A stretch of 64,000 nt of DNA from Pseudobutyrivibrio sp. MD2005 (GCF_000621865.1 NZ_JHXE01000020.1:1-64000), one strand, 5' to 3'; positions 16,428-25,767 are shown, numbered from the stretch's first letter. The notes: generated from the letters alone by a model not told the origin. Numbers and translations: made by a program.

Positions 16428-17701
16428 TTTGAATATACCACCATCTGTAATGCATGCTGAGATACAACTTCATCAATCGCCTGAATACGTCCCTTAATAG
16501 CGTATTCAATCTGTGTAATCTCTTTCGCATGTGGACGAACCCTCTGATAAATAGCTTCCATATGAGGCTTCATATCTTCTGTTTTGTATCCTTCCTCAAA
16601 TTCAAGAACTACAAGATGACGCATTGCCTTTGTATCTTCCTCTACCTTTGTAAGGAAGCTGATTGAAAGAATGTCATCATGCTCTTTACCATACTCTAAA
16701 AGCTCACTACGAATACCTGTTGTCTCTTCGGATTCCTTTGGAACACCAAGAAGAATTCTCTTGCCTGCAGGAATTTTCTCCTCACGGACATGATTTGTAA
16801 ACTCATTCTCACCAAATTCGCTCTGATATCCTGGTGTATTTGTAATAGTGTCTAGATATGGAACAGGAAGCGTACATGGTACCTTGTTAAATGGGTTGAT
16901 AGCGATACCTGAATATACATCACCCTTCTTTAACATAGCGTATACATCCTGGAATGATACAATTTGAGTATGAACCTTCTGTCCATCCTTACTGATTCCC
17001 TTCCACTTTCTAAGAGAATCCCAATCTGTAAACAAAGGTAATACCATGCTATCCTTACCCTCTGGTGTTCCAGTGAGCTTGATTTGTGATTTAAGCATAT
17101 AAAAACCGATTTTAGTATCCTTCTTAATTACAGCTACGCCCTTTTCGTTAATTTCTGGCTCTGTATCCATCTTGATTGGTGTAATGAAATGACCATGGCT
17201 TGCCCAATATGCTAATGTACCGTGGAAACCATTATCCTTGCCATAAACAACCATCCCATTGATGATTCCAGCCAATGCAGGATTTTCGATTGATACTCTA
17301 GGATCAACCTTATCCTGTGGCTTAAGGTTGGAAATAACAGAATACTTCTTGAGTGAAACTTCATCAGGAAGATTGAGCTGTAAAGATACATGAGTATCTT
17401 CTGCCTCATCCACGATAGATGTCTTGTCCTCAATTTTAGCTTCTACAGCCTGAATCTCACAAGCTACAGCTTCTGCACCTGGCTGGTATACATAAACTGT
17501 ATCGCCCTTCTTAAGATGACCAGCTAACTGACCTGAAACGATACTTCCATTTCCGTCAAGCATTGTTGTAATTCCATCTACTATCACAGAAAATCTTCTG
17601 CTTGTATCAATAGTATCTGTTATATCAGAATCTTCTAATCTGATATCTTCAGCTTTACTTTCTTCAACTTGTTCTTTTTTCTTTTTGTCAAATAAACCCA
17701 T
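16424..17701 (-). CDS. SseB-domain protein with N-terminal beta-barrel
   Basis: 425 residues. Residues about 35-115 (D-G-x-G-S-I-V-S-G-Q-L-x-G-x-L-K-K-G-D-x-V) look like the translation-factor domain-2 barrel. The rest matches the SseB N- and C-terminal domain arrangement (MVLPLFTDWDSLRKW, then a domain ending in EFEEGYK...HMEAIYQRV). SseB proteins are linked to serine sensitivity, but their chemistry is unclear. First gene of the operon that continues into GDPD, lysophospholipase and clpX. Confidence 0.75.
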   Translation of the reverse strand: MGLFDKKKKEQVEESKAEDIRLEDSDITDTIDTSRRFSVIVDGITTMLDGNGSIVSGQLAGHLKKGDTVYVYQPGAEAVACEIQAVEAKIEDKTSIVDEAEDTHVSLQLNLPDEVSLKKYSVISNLKPQDKVDPRVSIENPALAGIINGMVVYGKDNGFHGTLAYWASHGHFITPIKMDTEPEINEKGVAVIKKDTKIGFYMLKSQIKLTGTPEGKDSMVLPLFTDWDSLRKWKGISKDGQKVHTQIVSFQDVYAMLKKGDVYSGIAINPFNKVPCTLPVPYLDTITNTPGYQSEFGENEFTNHVREEKIPAGKRILLGVPKESEETTGIRSELLEYGKEHDDILSISFLTKVEEDTKAMRHLVVLEFEEGYKTEDMKPHMEAIYQRVRPHAKEITQIEYAIKGRIQAIDEVVSQHALQMVVYSK

Positions 17702-17776
17702 AACATGTTCTCCTACTAATATTACTTACATGTCTAACGACACAGATATCATTATACTAGAAAAACCCGTAAAAAA

Positions 17777-17807
17777 AAACCTTCCACACATAAAGTGTGA
17801 AAGGTTT
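17777..17807 (-). terminator. Terminator of the zinc-ribbon gene pair
   Basis: AAACCTTCCACAC/GTGTGAAAGGTTT stem with a TTTTTTTTT tail on the minus strand, 10 bp after the stop of 17817-19169. Confidence 0.9.
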
Positions 17808-17816
17808 AATTAATCA

Positions 17817-19169
17817 TTATTTAACTGATGTACTCATTACATAATCGTATGACTCATACCATTCTTTTTCTTCATCCATGTCTGCCTTAACATCATCTAA
17901 TGAAGCATAGCCATAGTAGTTGTATTTTGTTCCAGATTCAGATTCATACTCTGCTGAGTGATAATCTACACCATAGAAGTTAGAGTAATCACACTCTTTA
18001 TCTTCATTAATGAATACGTCTGTAATTGAAACAACTGCGTAATATGTAAATGACTCTGAATCACCCTCTTCATCTTCAACATCAGCATTTACTTCAAATA
18101 CTAAGTATACATAATTGCCGTCACCTTCTTTAGAGAAGAGATATGCGCCAAGATAATCAGCACTGTTAACTGTAGCATTGCCATCAAAGCCAGAATCATA
18201 CTCAATCTCATCCTGTGCATATGTGATAACTTCAGCAAGGCTCTTTGCATTTAATTCTGAAACATCTGTTACATAATGTCCTAATCCCTCAACAGTATAT
18301 TCCTTTTCTGTTGCAGAAGGAACTTTGCCGAATCTTTCAGCACAATTTTCTTTTAATTCTTTTTCGCTATATCCTGAAGCATATGTAACTGTAATCTTAT
18401 CGCCTGTTGATAAGTCATAGTTCTTGCTTAATGAATATGAGTAAGCAGAATATACTTCATCATTGCCAGTTACTTCTACCTTAGCTGTTCCATTTCCGTC
18501 GAGACCAGAATATGTTACCTTGATTCCTTCAAATGGATCAAATGATTTTACTTTCTTAAGGCCTTCTACAGTGAACTTCTTGTCCTCAGCCTTGATAGTG
18601 ACACCATACTTCTTCTTGATAGCGTCTGTCTTAACCTTGTATGAAACCTCAACTTCATCACCGTTTTTAAGCTTATTAGCTGGGTCAACTTCATATTTAA
18701 TCTTACTATCTACAGCGTATCTCATCCACCAACCGATAAGCTCTTCGTCGCCTTCAAAATCTTCTTCTCTCTCGACTTTTTTCTTATCCTTGAAATCTGT
18801 CTTTTCATAGAGGTCTACCCAGAATTGTTCATCGATTTCGACTGTAGCTTTACCCATTGAATCGTATCCATCAAATTCAACTGTAACATAGTCATTAATA
18901 TTGATTGTGTGCTTTCTAATGTTGAGGAAGATACCTCCAGCAATTAATGCAACGATTACTACAGCTGCAATAATCCAAACATATACTGGAACTTTCTTCA
19001 TTTTTTCGCTAACTGGAACAGCTGGAGCTACATTTGTAGCTGCTGTGCTAGTAGCTGTTGGCTGTGGTGTAAAGCCAGGTGCCACCTCTGGAACAGACTG
19101 CTTAGCGCCACATTCTGTACAGAATGCTGCACCATCATCTATTTTTGCTCCACAATTCTCACAAAACAT
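17817..19169 (-). CDS. Zinc-ribbon, membrane-anchored protein
   Basis: 450 residues. The N-terminal zinc ribbon is CENCG...CTECG (residues 3-22). A Pro/Ala/Thr linker, one transmembrane helix (about 63-86, VPVYVWIIAAVVIVALIAGG) and a large acidic outer region follow. That region has repeated beta modules with V-x-F-D/S-G-x-D-G-x-(A/G)-x-A-x-V and D-x-V-x-V-x-Y. This domain order is common in Clostridia; the function is not known. The ATG follows a weak GGGAGAATTG site. It is 25 bp after the companion zinc-ribbon gene. Confidence 0.82.
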   Translation of the reverse strand: MFCENCGAKIDDGAAFCTECGAKQSVPEVAPGFTPQPTATSTAATNVAPAVPVSEKMKKVPVYVWIIAAVVIVALIAGGIFLNIRKHTININDYVTVEFDGYDSMGKATVEIDEQFWVDLYEKTDFKDKKKVEREEDFEGDEELIGWWMRYAVDSKIKYEVDPANKLKNGDEVEVSYKVKTDAIKKKYGVTIKAEDKKFTVEGLKKVKSFDPFEGIKVTYSGLDGNGTAKVEVTGNDEVYSAYSYSLSKNYDLSTGDKITVTYASGYSEKELKENCAERFGKVPSATEKEYTVEGLGHYVTDVSELNAKSLAEVITYAQDEIEYDSGFDGNATVNSADYLGAYLFSKEGDGNYVYLVFEVNADVEDEEGDSESFTYYAVVSITDVFINEDKECDYSNFYGVDYHSAEYESESGTKYNYYGYASLDDVKADMDEEKEWYESYDYVMSTSVK

Positions 19170-19194
19170 ACTTCAATTCTCCCTAATATTATTT

Positions 19195-19971
19195 TTACCA
19201 CATTGAATCAAATGCATCATAGATTGCATTTTGAGTCATCTCTGTAACTAAATCTACAGCCTTGTTGTAACCAATTGCTACAATGATAAATGTAATTACA
19301 ACTGTAACAATGACAAATACATTGATTGCCTTTGTATTAGAGTTCTTAATAATTGTCTTAAATGCAAGGAATGAATAGATAGTATCTACTACTAACCAAA
19401 TGATAGCAACTGCAATCTCTCCTACTGGGAATGCCATCTTTGCAAATAAGAAAATAACTAATACAAAAACAATACCAGGAATAGTTGTAACTGAAAATAA
19501 TGATAATGCGTTAACAAATGTACCTTCAGTATCCTTTGTTAAGTATGCAAAAAGAGCATATACTACCTTAATAGCAACAAGTCCAGCTGTTACTCCCAAA
19601 CCAATAAGGAATGGTGAATCAGCATACTCCATTAATAAGCTAATGAATAATAATGAAAATGCTGTAAAGATTCCTAAGATAACAAACTCTGCTATCTGTG
19701 ATGTAGATGTGTAAACCTCTTCAAAAAGCTCTACAGGAGCTGTGAAGAATTTCTTGCATACATCAACAAGCTCTGTACCAACATTTGTTGCTACAGCCTT
19801 TGCTGCCTCTGCTGTCTGATTTGGAGCTACGTTTACTGGCTGAGCTGCCTGTGCCCCTTCTGTTGCCTGTGGCTGTGGATTAGCTGCTGCAGCTTGTGCT
19901 GCCTGTGCTCCCTCACAGCTACATGTCTGTCCATCTTCTAATTGCGAACCGCAATACTTACAAAATGCCAT
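19195..19971 (-). CDS. Zinc-ribbon polytopic membrane protein
   Basis: 258 residues. It has an N-terminal zinc ribbon (CKYCG...CSC), an Ala/Gln-rich low-complexity linker (22-65) and five or six transmembrane helices from about residue 100 resembling Yip1-like domains. It is translated from GGGAGG upstream of the ATG and shares an operon with 17817-19169. Function unknown. A divergent promoter region separates it from mscL, which also ends in a zinc ribbon. Confidence 0.8.
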   Translation of the reverse strand: MAFCKYCGSQLEDGQTCSCEGAQAAQAAAANPQPQATEGAQAAQPVNVAPNQTAEAAKAVATNVGTELVDVCKKFFTAPVELFEEVYTSTSQIAEFVILGIFTAFSLLFISLLMEYADSPFLIGLGVTAGLVAIKVVYALFAYLTKDTEGTFVNALSLFSVTTIPGIVFVLVIFLFAKMAFPVGEIAVAIIWLVVDTIYSFLAFKTIIKNSNTKAINVFVIVTVVITFIIVAIGYNKAVDLVTEMTQNAIYDAFDSMW

Positions 19972-20137
19972 TTTAAATCCTCCCTTTGATTTATTATTAT
20001 AGCTTTAAATATTTTCGCAAATCTTAGAAAAAAAAGCAACAAATTACATCAATATTTTTATCTATTGCGCAGAAATATTTAAATGTATAAAATTATTTTG
20101 GTAGTTAATCAATAATAATCACATATGGGAGGTTCAT

Positions 20138-20581
20138 ATGAGTAAAAAAGGTTTTATTGCAGAATTTAAAGAATTTATTTTACGCGGAAATGTAATGGAT
20201 ATGGCAGTCGGTGTTATCGTAGGTGGCGCTTTCACAGCCATCGTAACATCACTCAACGAAGATATCCTTACACCAATCTTAGGAATCTTTGGTGGCACCG
20301 ACTTTTCAGAACTCAAGGTTAAGCTTGGCTCAGGCGAAGCAGCCCCTGTTCTTACATACGGCAATTTCATCACAGCCATCATCAACTTCCTCATTACAGC
20401 ACTTGTAATCTTCTTAATTATCAAGGCTATAAACAGAGGTTCAGAAAGAGCAGCCGCATTATTAAAGCGCAACAAGGAAGAAGCCGAAGCTGCAGCTCCT
20501 ACCGAAAAAGACTGCCCATATTGCTTCAGCAAAATCCACATCAAGGCAACTCGTTGCCCACACTGCACAGCCCAGCTATAA
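20138..20581 (+). CDS. mscL: Large-conductance mechanosensitive channel with C-terminal zinc ribbon
   Basis: 147 residues. The first 95 residues are MscL (FILRGNVMDMAVGVIVGGAF pore helix, second helix ITALVIFLIIKAINRG). The pentameric channel opens under membrane tension to release solutes. The C-terminal tail carries two CxxC pairs (CPYC...CPHC) forming a probable zinc ribbon in place of the usual short helix bundle. GGGAGG precedes the ATG. The giant hairpin starts 13 bp after the stop and no separate terminator lies between. Confidence 0.95.
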   Translation: MSKKGFIAEFKEFILRGNVMDMAVGVIVGGAFTAIVTSLNEDILTPILGIFGGTDFSELKVKLGSGEAAPVLTYGNFITAIINFLITALVIFLIIKAINRGSERAAALLKRNKEEAEAAAPTEKDCPYCFSKIHIKATRCPHCTAQL

Positions 20582-20594
20582 AAGCCCCAAATAC

Positions 20595-21209
20595 TGTCCC
20601 CATTCACAGCTACTTTCGTACAGACGAGGCCCGCATCCACGCCGTAGCCGGCCTTATGCAGGGGCTTGCATTGCATGAATATTGCGTTTTTCTAATGGAC
20701 CATTTATGCATCTTTATTTACATGTGTCTTTTGCAGGCCTGTACAATTTTGAAAAAAGTTTTTGGGTGGCGGACACACAGCATAATATTATTTGTACTTC
20801 TTAGACTGAGGGGAACTTGGTTGATTTTGAAGTGCGCTTAGTAACATAAAAGCAGGTTTTGCAATATATAAGCATGCGCTGCCACGGACGGCAGCGCAAG
20901 TGGTCACTTAAAACACGATGTTGAATGTGCCACGGTGATTATATATGCAAAACCTGCTTTGTTATGTTACTTAGCAAACGTAATATGAAACCAAGTGCCC
21001 TCAGCCTGAGAAGTACATAAAAAACTTCAGTGTCCGCCACCTGAAAAACATTTTTCAAAATGGTTCATTCCGCAACAAGACACATGTGCGATGCATAAAT
21101 TTGGTCCATAAGAAAAACAGCAATATTCGCAAAATCGCAAGCCCCTGCATAAGGCCGGCTACGCCGTGGGTGCGGGCAGGCCACTACAATAAAACTGTGA
21201 ATGGGGACA
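20595..21209. repeat. Giant hairpin repeat, copy 2 (615 nt)
   Basis: Second copy of the element at 6325-6934. Terminal inverted repeats TGTCCCCATTCACAG (20595-20609) and CTGTGAATGGGGACA (21195-21209) are perfect. The central 100 nt differ from copy 1 at essentially one base. The subterminal stem (about 20635-20675 with 21140-21175) is unrelated in sequence to the equivalent stem of copy 1, yet it pairs over more than 30 bp. Both copies end next to the T run of a minus-strand terminator. This pattern points to selection for pairing or to arm-to-arm correction of a palindrome. Confidence 0.85.
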
Positions 21210-21216
21210 AAAAATA

Positions 21217-21247
21217 AAAGCCAGCTTGCGGTCTGCAAACTGGCTTT
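21217..21247 (-). terminator. Terminator of the 34-codon gene
   Basis: AAAGCCAG-c-TTGC pairs with GCAA-a-CTGGCTTT. On the minus strand TTATTTTTTG follows and leads into the giant hairpin. Confidence 0.85.
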
Positions 21248-21352
21248 CTATAACTGATTCTTTGTGTGTTCTAGTTTTTTGATTTGCCTTCTAATTCGGT
21301 GATTTTCAAATAATGTCTTAAATAATTTAACTTTGAAGATTAATACTTTCAT
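21248..21352 (-). CDS. Small basic protein candidate (34 residues)
   Basis: An ATG at 21352 follows GAGAGG by 8 bases. The frame gives 34 residues beginning MKVLIFKVKL and ending LEHTKNQL, with a TAG stop one base before a strong terminator stem. It is strongly basic with an amphipathic helix-like pattern. Ribosome site, frame and terminator together support a real gene. The function is unknown; a membrane-active or RNA-binding peptide are both possible. It is below usual gene-finder limits. Confidence 0.5.
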   Translation of the reverse strand: MKVLIFKVKLFKTLFENHRIRRQIKKLEHTKNQL

Positions 21353-21501
21353 AACTACTACCTCTCATTCTCACTGATATGTTGCTTATTATGTGAACAA
21401 TTAGTGAATTACAACTTAAATGTAGCATTATGTGGTCTTAATCTCAACTACTTGGCATAATCATCCATATTTTGGCAAGAAGTTAATTTCTTCACTTTCT
21501 G

Positions 21502-22734
21502 TTATTTTTGGTGAAGAGCTGTTGCTATGGATACTCCCACAAGTTCATTGTATGGGATAATCGTAGCCTGTAGGGCGTGATACAAATCTGACTTGCCTGG
21601 CCATACAGTTGTAAGAAGATTATTGTGTTCGTCTAATTGATGGAACCATGAACCATTTTTGTGGTCGAGAACCTTCTCATCTAAGTACTGCATAAAGGCA
21701 GCGTAGTCTTTTTTGTATTTCACGTTTCCTGTAACATTGTATAAAACAGCTGATGCATTAATGGCTTCAGCAAGTGTCCAATGCATTCTGTCGTGCACAA
21801 CAGGCTTGCCAGACCAATCAGTGGTGTAGCATATTCCAGGTGCCCCATCTGCGTTCCAGCCATCTTCTACGGCTCTGTTGTATAGCTTTTCAGCTATCTT
21901 GATGTAGTCTTTGGCGTTTTCGTTGTCTGGGTCTTGGTATGTGGATACGGCCCACTGGGTGATAAGTCGTGACCATTCAATTCCATGCCCAGGTGTTGCA
22001 CCATAAGGCTTAAATTGGTCGTCCGGACGATCCTTGTTGCATTCCAAATCTGGCTTCCAGTCACTTGTGAAATGCTCTGGAATTCTCCAATCATTATCTC
22101 TGGCCCATCCTACTATATGGGATATGATACGGCCAGCCCTTACACGGTAGTTTTCGTCGTCCATAGCATCTGCAGCTGCAAGAAAAGCCTCTACAGTGTG
22201 CATGTTGGCATTGATGCCTCTGTAATCATCAAGTACTTTAAAGTCTGTATCCCAAGTGTCTACTGAAAGACCGAGTTCATCATCCCAAAAGAACTTATCG
22301 TATATACGAAGTGCATCCTTTAGTAATTCTTTGGCGCCTGGGCGACCAGCAAGCATTGCAGATGATGCCGCAAGGATTACAAATGCATGTGCATAGCATT
22401 GTTTGCCAGGCAGTATGCCTCCATCTGCTGTGACACCTGCATACCATCCTCCATGTTCAGTGTCATGCAGCTCACCAGTAAGGCCCTTTAAAGCTGCATC
22501 AGCAAGCTCCTCGCTGCCCTCATGTCCAAGCATTGTTCCAAGACTGTACACATGGCACATTCGGCTTGTAATCCAGGTCTCACGAGGCCTATCTTTCCAT
22601 GGTGTTCCATCATCCCCCAAATAATAAGAGCCTCCGCCAGGCGAAGGAAATCTGTGTCCAAAGGACAGCAGATTATTCCTAATCTCCCTAACAAAGGCTT
22701 TATTTTCTGCGGAATTCAATTCATATTTACCCAT
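21502..22734 (-). CDS. AGE-family aldose-ketose isomerase (mannose isomerase/YihS-like)
   Basis: 410 residues, N-acylglucosamine 2-epimerase (alpha/alpha barrel) family. Landmarks include the Arg of ITSRMCHVYSLG, HTVEAFLAA, HGIEWSRLI and the C-terminal His of DLYHALQATIIP, matching the Arg/His set of the YihS/mannose isomerase branch rather than renin-binding epimerases. It would interconvert an aldose and a ketose, for example mannose and fructose. The neighbouring fructokinase makes this reading attractive. Sulfoquinovose isomerase or cellobiose epimerase are alternatives. The start at 22734 follows AAAGGGGGA; an upstream in-frame ATG lacks a site. Confidence 0.82.
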   Translation of the reverse strand: MGKYELNSAENKAFVREIRNNLLSFGHRFPSPGGGSYYLGDDGTPWKDRPRETWITSRMCHVYSLGTMLGHEGSEELADAALKGLTGELHDTEHGGWYAGVTADGGILPGKQCYAHAFVILAASSAMLAGRPGAKELLKDALRIYDKFFWDDELGLSVDTWDTDFKVLDDYRGINANMHTVEAFLAAADAMDDENYRVRAGRIISHIVGWARDNDWRIPEHFTSDWKPDLECNKDRPDDQFKPYGATPGHGIEWSRLITQWAVSTYQDPDNENAKDYIKIAEKLYNRAVEDGWNADGAPGICYTTDWSGKPVVHDRMHWTLAEAINASAVLYNVTGNVKYKKDYAAFMQYLDEKVLDHKNGSWFHQLDEHNNLLTTVWPGKSDLYHALQATIIPYNELVGVSIATALHQK

Positions 22735-22753
22735 GCCATCCCCCTTTCGCATG

Positions 22754-23554
22754 TTAATCAATGATTCCTATTTTTTTCAACCCATAATATATTCCATCAG
22801 CTTCATTGCTAAAGGTTACGTTTTTAATTCGAGCCTTCAGCTCCTCTGGTGCATTCTCCATTAAAAAAGGGGTTCCCACAGTTTCAAGCATTTCCAAATC
22901 ATTGTAGTGATCCCCAAATGCAACTGCATCTTTAATATTAATATCCCATTTATTACAAATAAATTCAATACTCTTTCCTTTAGAAATTCCTTTATTCATA
23001 ATTTCTATGAGTATGTCTGACGAGCGCACTATTGAAAGACATGGGAATTTGTTTTTCAAAGCTTCTTCTATCTCATCAGTTTTGTCAGGATTGCACATGC
23101 ACAGTAGCTTTCCAACATCTACTCCATCGGCAAGCATATCAACATTGCCCTCGGTGGCTTCAGCTTCCACAATGCTTTCCTCTAAAGCTACTCGTGCATC
23201 TGCCCTATTATTCACAATCCATGAATCCATAGAATAGATATTCCACGTGCAATCAAAATTTTCAGCTTCAAGGAATGTAATTATTGCTCTGGCTGTTTCC
23301 TTCGAAAATCCATTTGAATAGATAATTTGTCCATCACCATCAATCATCAGTGCCCCGCTATAACAAACGATAGGACAGACAAATTTATATCTTTCAAATA
23401 TTGGATATACACCAGAAGGACCTCTTGCAGTCACAATTACAAAGGGAATATCCTTGCTCTGCAAACTCTTGATTGCTTCACGTGTACTATCAAGCATTCT
23501 ATGTTTATTATTTAATAATGTACCATCTACATCACAAAATACGATTCGTTTCAT
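22754..23554 (-). CDS. Cof-type HAD phosphatase
   Basis: 266 residues. HAD motif I FCDVDGTLLNN, motif II VTARG, Lys in KGISKGKSIEF and motif IV AFGDHYNDLEML, with the C2 cap of Cof/YidA enzymes. It probably removes phosphate from sugar phosphates in this sugar operon. An upstream GTG (23563) is in frame and overlaps the fructokinase stop. The ATG at 23554 is preferred. Confidence 0.88.
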   Translation of the reverse strand: MKRIVFCDVDGTLLNNKHRMLDSTREAIKSLQSKDIPFVIVTARGPSGVYPIFERYKFVCPIVCYSGALMIDGDGQIIYSNGFSKETARAIITFLEAENFDCTWNIYSMDSWIVNNRADARVALEESIVEAEATEGNVDMLADGVDVGKLLCMCNPDKTDEIEEALKNKFPCLSIVRSSDILIEIMNKGISKGKSIEFICNKWDINIKDAVAFGDHYNDLEMLETVGTPFLMENAPEELKARIKNVTFSNEADGIYYGLKKIGIID

Positions 23555-23559
23555 CAACC

Positions 23560-24540
23560 TCACCTTGTAGATGCTAATGCCTTTACATCATCAAGCTGTG
23601 GCATCACTCTGAGAGCACCTTTAACTCTTGTAATAAGAGATGCGGCAGCATTAGCTGTTGTTAACATTTCTTTAAGTTTCGCTTCATCTAAATTATCAAC
23701 ACCGTACTGTAACAAATAGTGGATAACAGTACCGCAGAATGTGTCACCTGCGCCAGTTGTCTCGATTGTTTCATCTGAAAGGAATGGAGCAACTTCAACG
23801 ATTACTTCGTCCTTGCCCTCTGGCTTGTAATAAGCACGACTTCCATCTTTGCCCATAGACACAGTAATAAGAGGAATATTGAACTTCTCACGAATCTTGT
23901 GTACGCCTGCTGTAAAGTCCTCTTCGCCTGTAAGCCACTGAATCTCATTATCAGAAATCTTAAGGTAATCACAATATTCCATTCCCTTGAGAATCTGCTC
24001 TTTTGCTTCATCAAGACTGTTCCATAATGGCTCTCTTAAGTTAGGGTCAAATGTGATAACAGCTCCATTCTTCTTAGCTTCCTCAAGTGCAAATAAAGTA
24101 GCCTCTCTTGGCATTTCGTGAGTCATTGAAAGTGTTCCAAAATGGAAAATCTTTGTATTTGCAATTGTCTTTGGATCGATTTCATCCTTGCGAAGCATCA
24201 TATCTGCGCCTGGATTTCTGTAGAAAGAAAAATCTCTATCGCCATCTGGGAATGTCTCTACAAATGCTAATGTAGTGTGTACGTCCTTATCCATCTTAAG
24301 ATTGTCTGTCATGATACCAACTTCCTCAAGTGTTCCCTTGAGCTTGCGGCCAAACATATCATCTCCAACCTTACCAATAAAACCAACGCTATGTCCAAAT
24401 CTCTTTAACATAGCAAGTACATTACATGGGGCCCCACCTGGATTAGCCTCAAACATACTATTTCCCTGTGCTGAAACTCCATTGTTTGTCATGTCAATTA
24501 AGAGCTCGCCTAAAGCTACAACATCAATTGTTTTTTCCAA
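23560..24540 (-). CDS. PfkB-family fructokinase
   Basis: 326 residues, ribokinase fold. The N-terminal motif GGAPCNVLAMLKRFG and C-terminal signature TTGAGDTFCGTVIHYLL (catalytic Asp, anion hole) are intact, and the sequence type is that of fructokinase (GELLIDM, PGGAP). It would phosphorylate fructose to fructose 6-phosphate. It follows the ABC importer after a small hairpin and precedes the HAD phosphatase and isomerase with almost no gap. Confidence 0.9.
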   Translation of the reverse strand: MEKTIDVVALGELLIDMTNNGVSAQGNSMFEANPGGAPCNVLAMLKRFGHSVGFIGKVGDDMFGRKLKGTLEEVGIMTDNLKMDKDVHTTLAFVETFPDGDRDFSFYRNPGADMMLRKDEIDPKTIANTKIFHFGTLSMTHEMPREATLFALEEAKKNGAVITFDPNLREPLWNSLDEAKEQILKGMEYCDYLKISDNEIQWLTGEEDFTAGVHKIREKFNIPLITVSMGKDGSRAYYKPEGKDEVIVEVAPFLSDETIETTGAGDTFCGTVIHYLLQYGVDNLDEAKLKEMLTTANAAASLITRVKGALRVMPQLDDVKALASTR

Positions 24541-24569
24541 AATTAATATTCCTCCTTAATATATATAAA

Positions 24570-24592
24570 GGGCAGTGTTTTTGCCACTGCCC
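24570..24592 (-). terminator. Hairpin between binding-protein gene and fructokinase
   Basis: GGGCAGTG/CACTGCCC stem; TTTATATATA follows on the minus strand. It probably causes partial termination, so the binding protein is made in excess over the downstream enzymes. Confidence 0.6.
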
Positions 24593-24621
24593 CCATTATA
24601 ACAAAGATTATGAAGAAGAAG

Positions 24622-25767
24622 TTACTTTAATAGTTCCATTCTTGAAGGATCGTTTGCAAATACTTCCTTTGCATTGTCCTTTGTAACAACTACTGGTGGA
24701 AGCTCATAGATAGGTACATCAATTACACCATTGTTTGTTGTTACGTCTGTTGAAGGCATTCCGTTACCTGCCTGAAGTGAATCGATGATTTCGATTGTCT
24801 CAGCTACAAGGTCCTCTGTTGGCTTTGCAACTGTTGAGTACTGACGTCCCTGCCATACCCATTCAACTGACTCGTTCTCAGCATCAAGACCAGAAACAAC
24901 TGGGATGTCCTGACCTGCGTTCTCGCATGCTGTGATACAAGCTCTAGCAATACCATCGTTAGGGCAAAGAACACCATCGATATCCTTATCTGAGTAGTTA
25001 CCAGCAAGGAGTGAATCCATTCTCTGCTGAGCCTTAGCATTGTCCCAATCCTGTGTAGCGCACTGTGTGAAATCTGTCTGACCAGATACAACTACAAGTG
25101 TTCCGTCATCAATCTTTGGCTGAAGAACTGACATAGCACCCTTGAAGAAGTTAGGAGCGTTAGGATCAGCTGGGCCGCCGCCAAAGAGCTCGATGTTGTA
25201 AGGAGCCTCACCCTTCTGCTCCTCAAGACCCTGTAATAAAGCCTGTGCCTGAAGTTCACCAGTCTTTACAGAACCGAACTGAACTACACCATCAACACCT
25301 GATGTGTTCTCAAGAAGACGGTCATAACCGATTACGTATACGCCAGCTTCTTTAGCCTGCTCAAGTACAGAACCAAGCTGTGATCCATCAACAGGACCTA
25401 CAACGATAACCTTAGCACCGTTCTCAATCATTGACTCAATCTGCTGTTGCTGCTGAGTTACCTTCTGGTCAGCTGCCTGTACGATTGGATTGTAGCCAGC
25501 ATCTGTAAGCTGTGCTGTAAACATTTCCTCAGCCTCTTTCCAGTTCTGAGTTCCTAACCATGGAAGAGATACACCGATTGTTGCACCCTCCTCGAATCCT
25601 GGCATATCAGCAGTTGTAGCAGCACCATCAGTTGTCTGCTCTGTAGCTGTCTGATCGTCAGTTGTCGCTGTGTCAGTAGTTCCCTCTCTGCTGCCCCCGC
25701 AGCCTGCAAATGTAGTAGCCATCATTGTTGCTACCATTGCCATTGACAAAAGCGTTCTTTTTTTCAT
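24622..25767 (-). CDS. Monosaccharide ABC transporter substrate-binding lipoprotein
   Basis: 381 residues, periplasmic-binding-protein (ribose/xylose, ChvE-like) class. It has a signal peptide with lipobox TFAGC, a Thr-rich linker and then a domain starting IGVSLPWLGTQNWKEAEEMF. The start at 25767 follows AAGGAGGAAGG. ChvE relatives bind glucose, galactose, xylose, arabinose or mannose, so the sugar cannot be named from sequence alone. It works with the two genes upstream. Confidence 0.9.
   Translation of the reverse strand: MKKRTLLSMAMVATMMATTFAGCGGSREGTTDTATTDDQTATEQTTDGAATTADMPGFEEGATIGVSLPWLGTQNWKEAEEMFTAQLTDAGYNPIVQAADQKVTQQQQQIESMIENGAKVIVVGPVDGSQLGSVLEQAKEAGVYVIGYDRLLENTSGVDGVVQFGSVKTGELQAQALLQGLEEQKGEAPYNIELFGGGPADPNAPNFFKGAMSVLQPKIDDGTLVVVSGQTDFTQCATQDWDNAKAQQRMDSLLAGNYSDKDIDGVLCPNDGIARACITACENAGQDIPVVSGLDAENESVEWVWQGRQYSTVAKPTEDLVAETIEIIDSLQAGNGMPSTDVTTNNGVIDVPIYELPPVVVTKDNAKEVFANDPSRMELLK

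Noticed and set aside
20521-20841. Reading frame of 106 codons after mscL
   Set aside because: It starts inside mscL and reads through the giant hairpin; no ribosome site, and the equivalent frame is not kept in copy 1.
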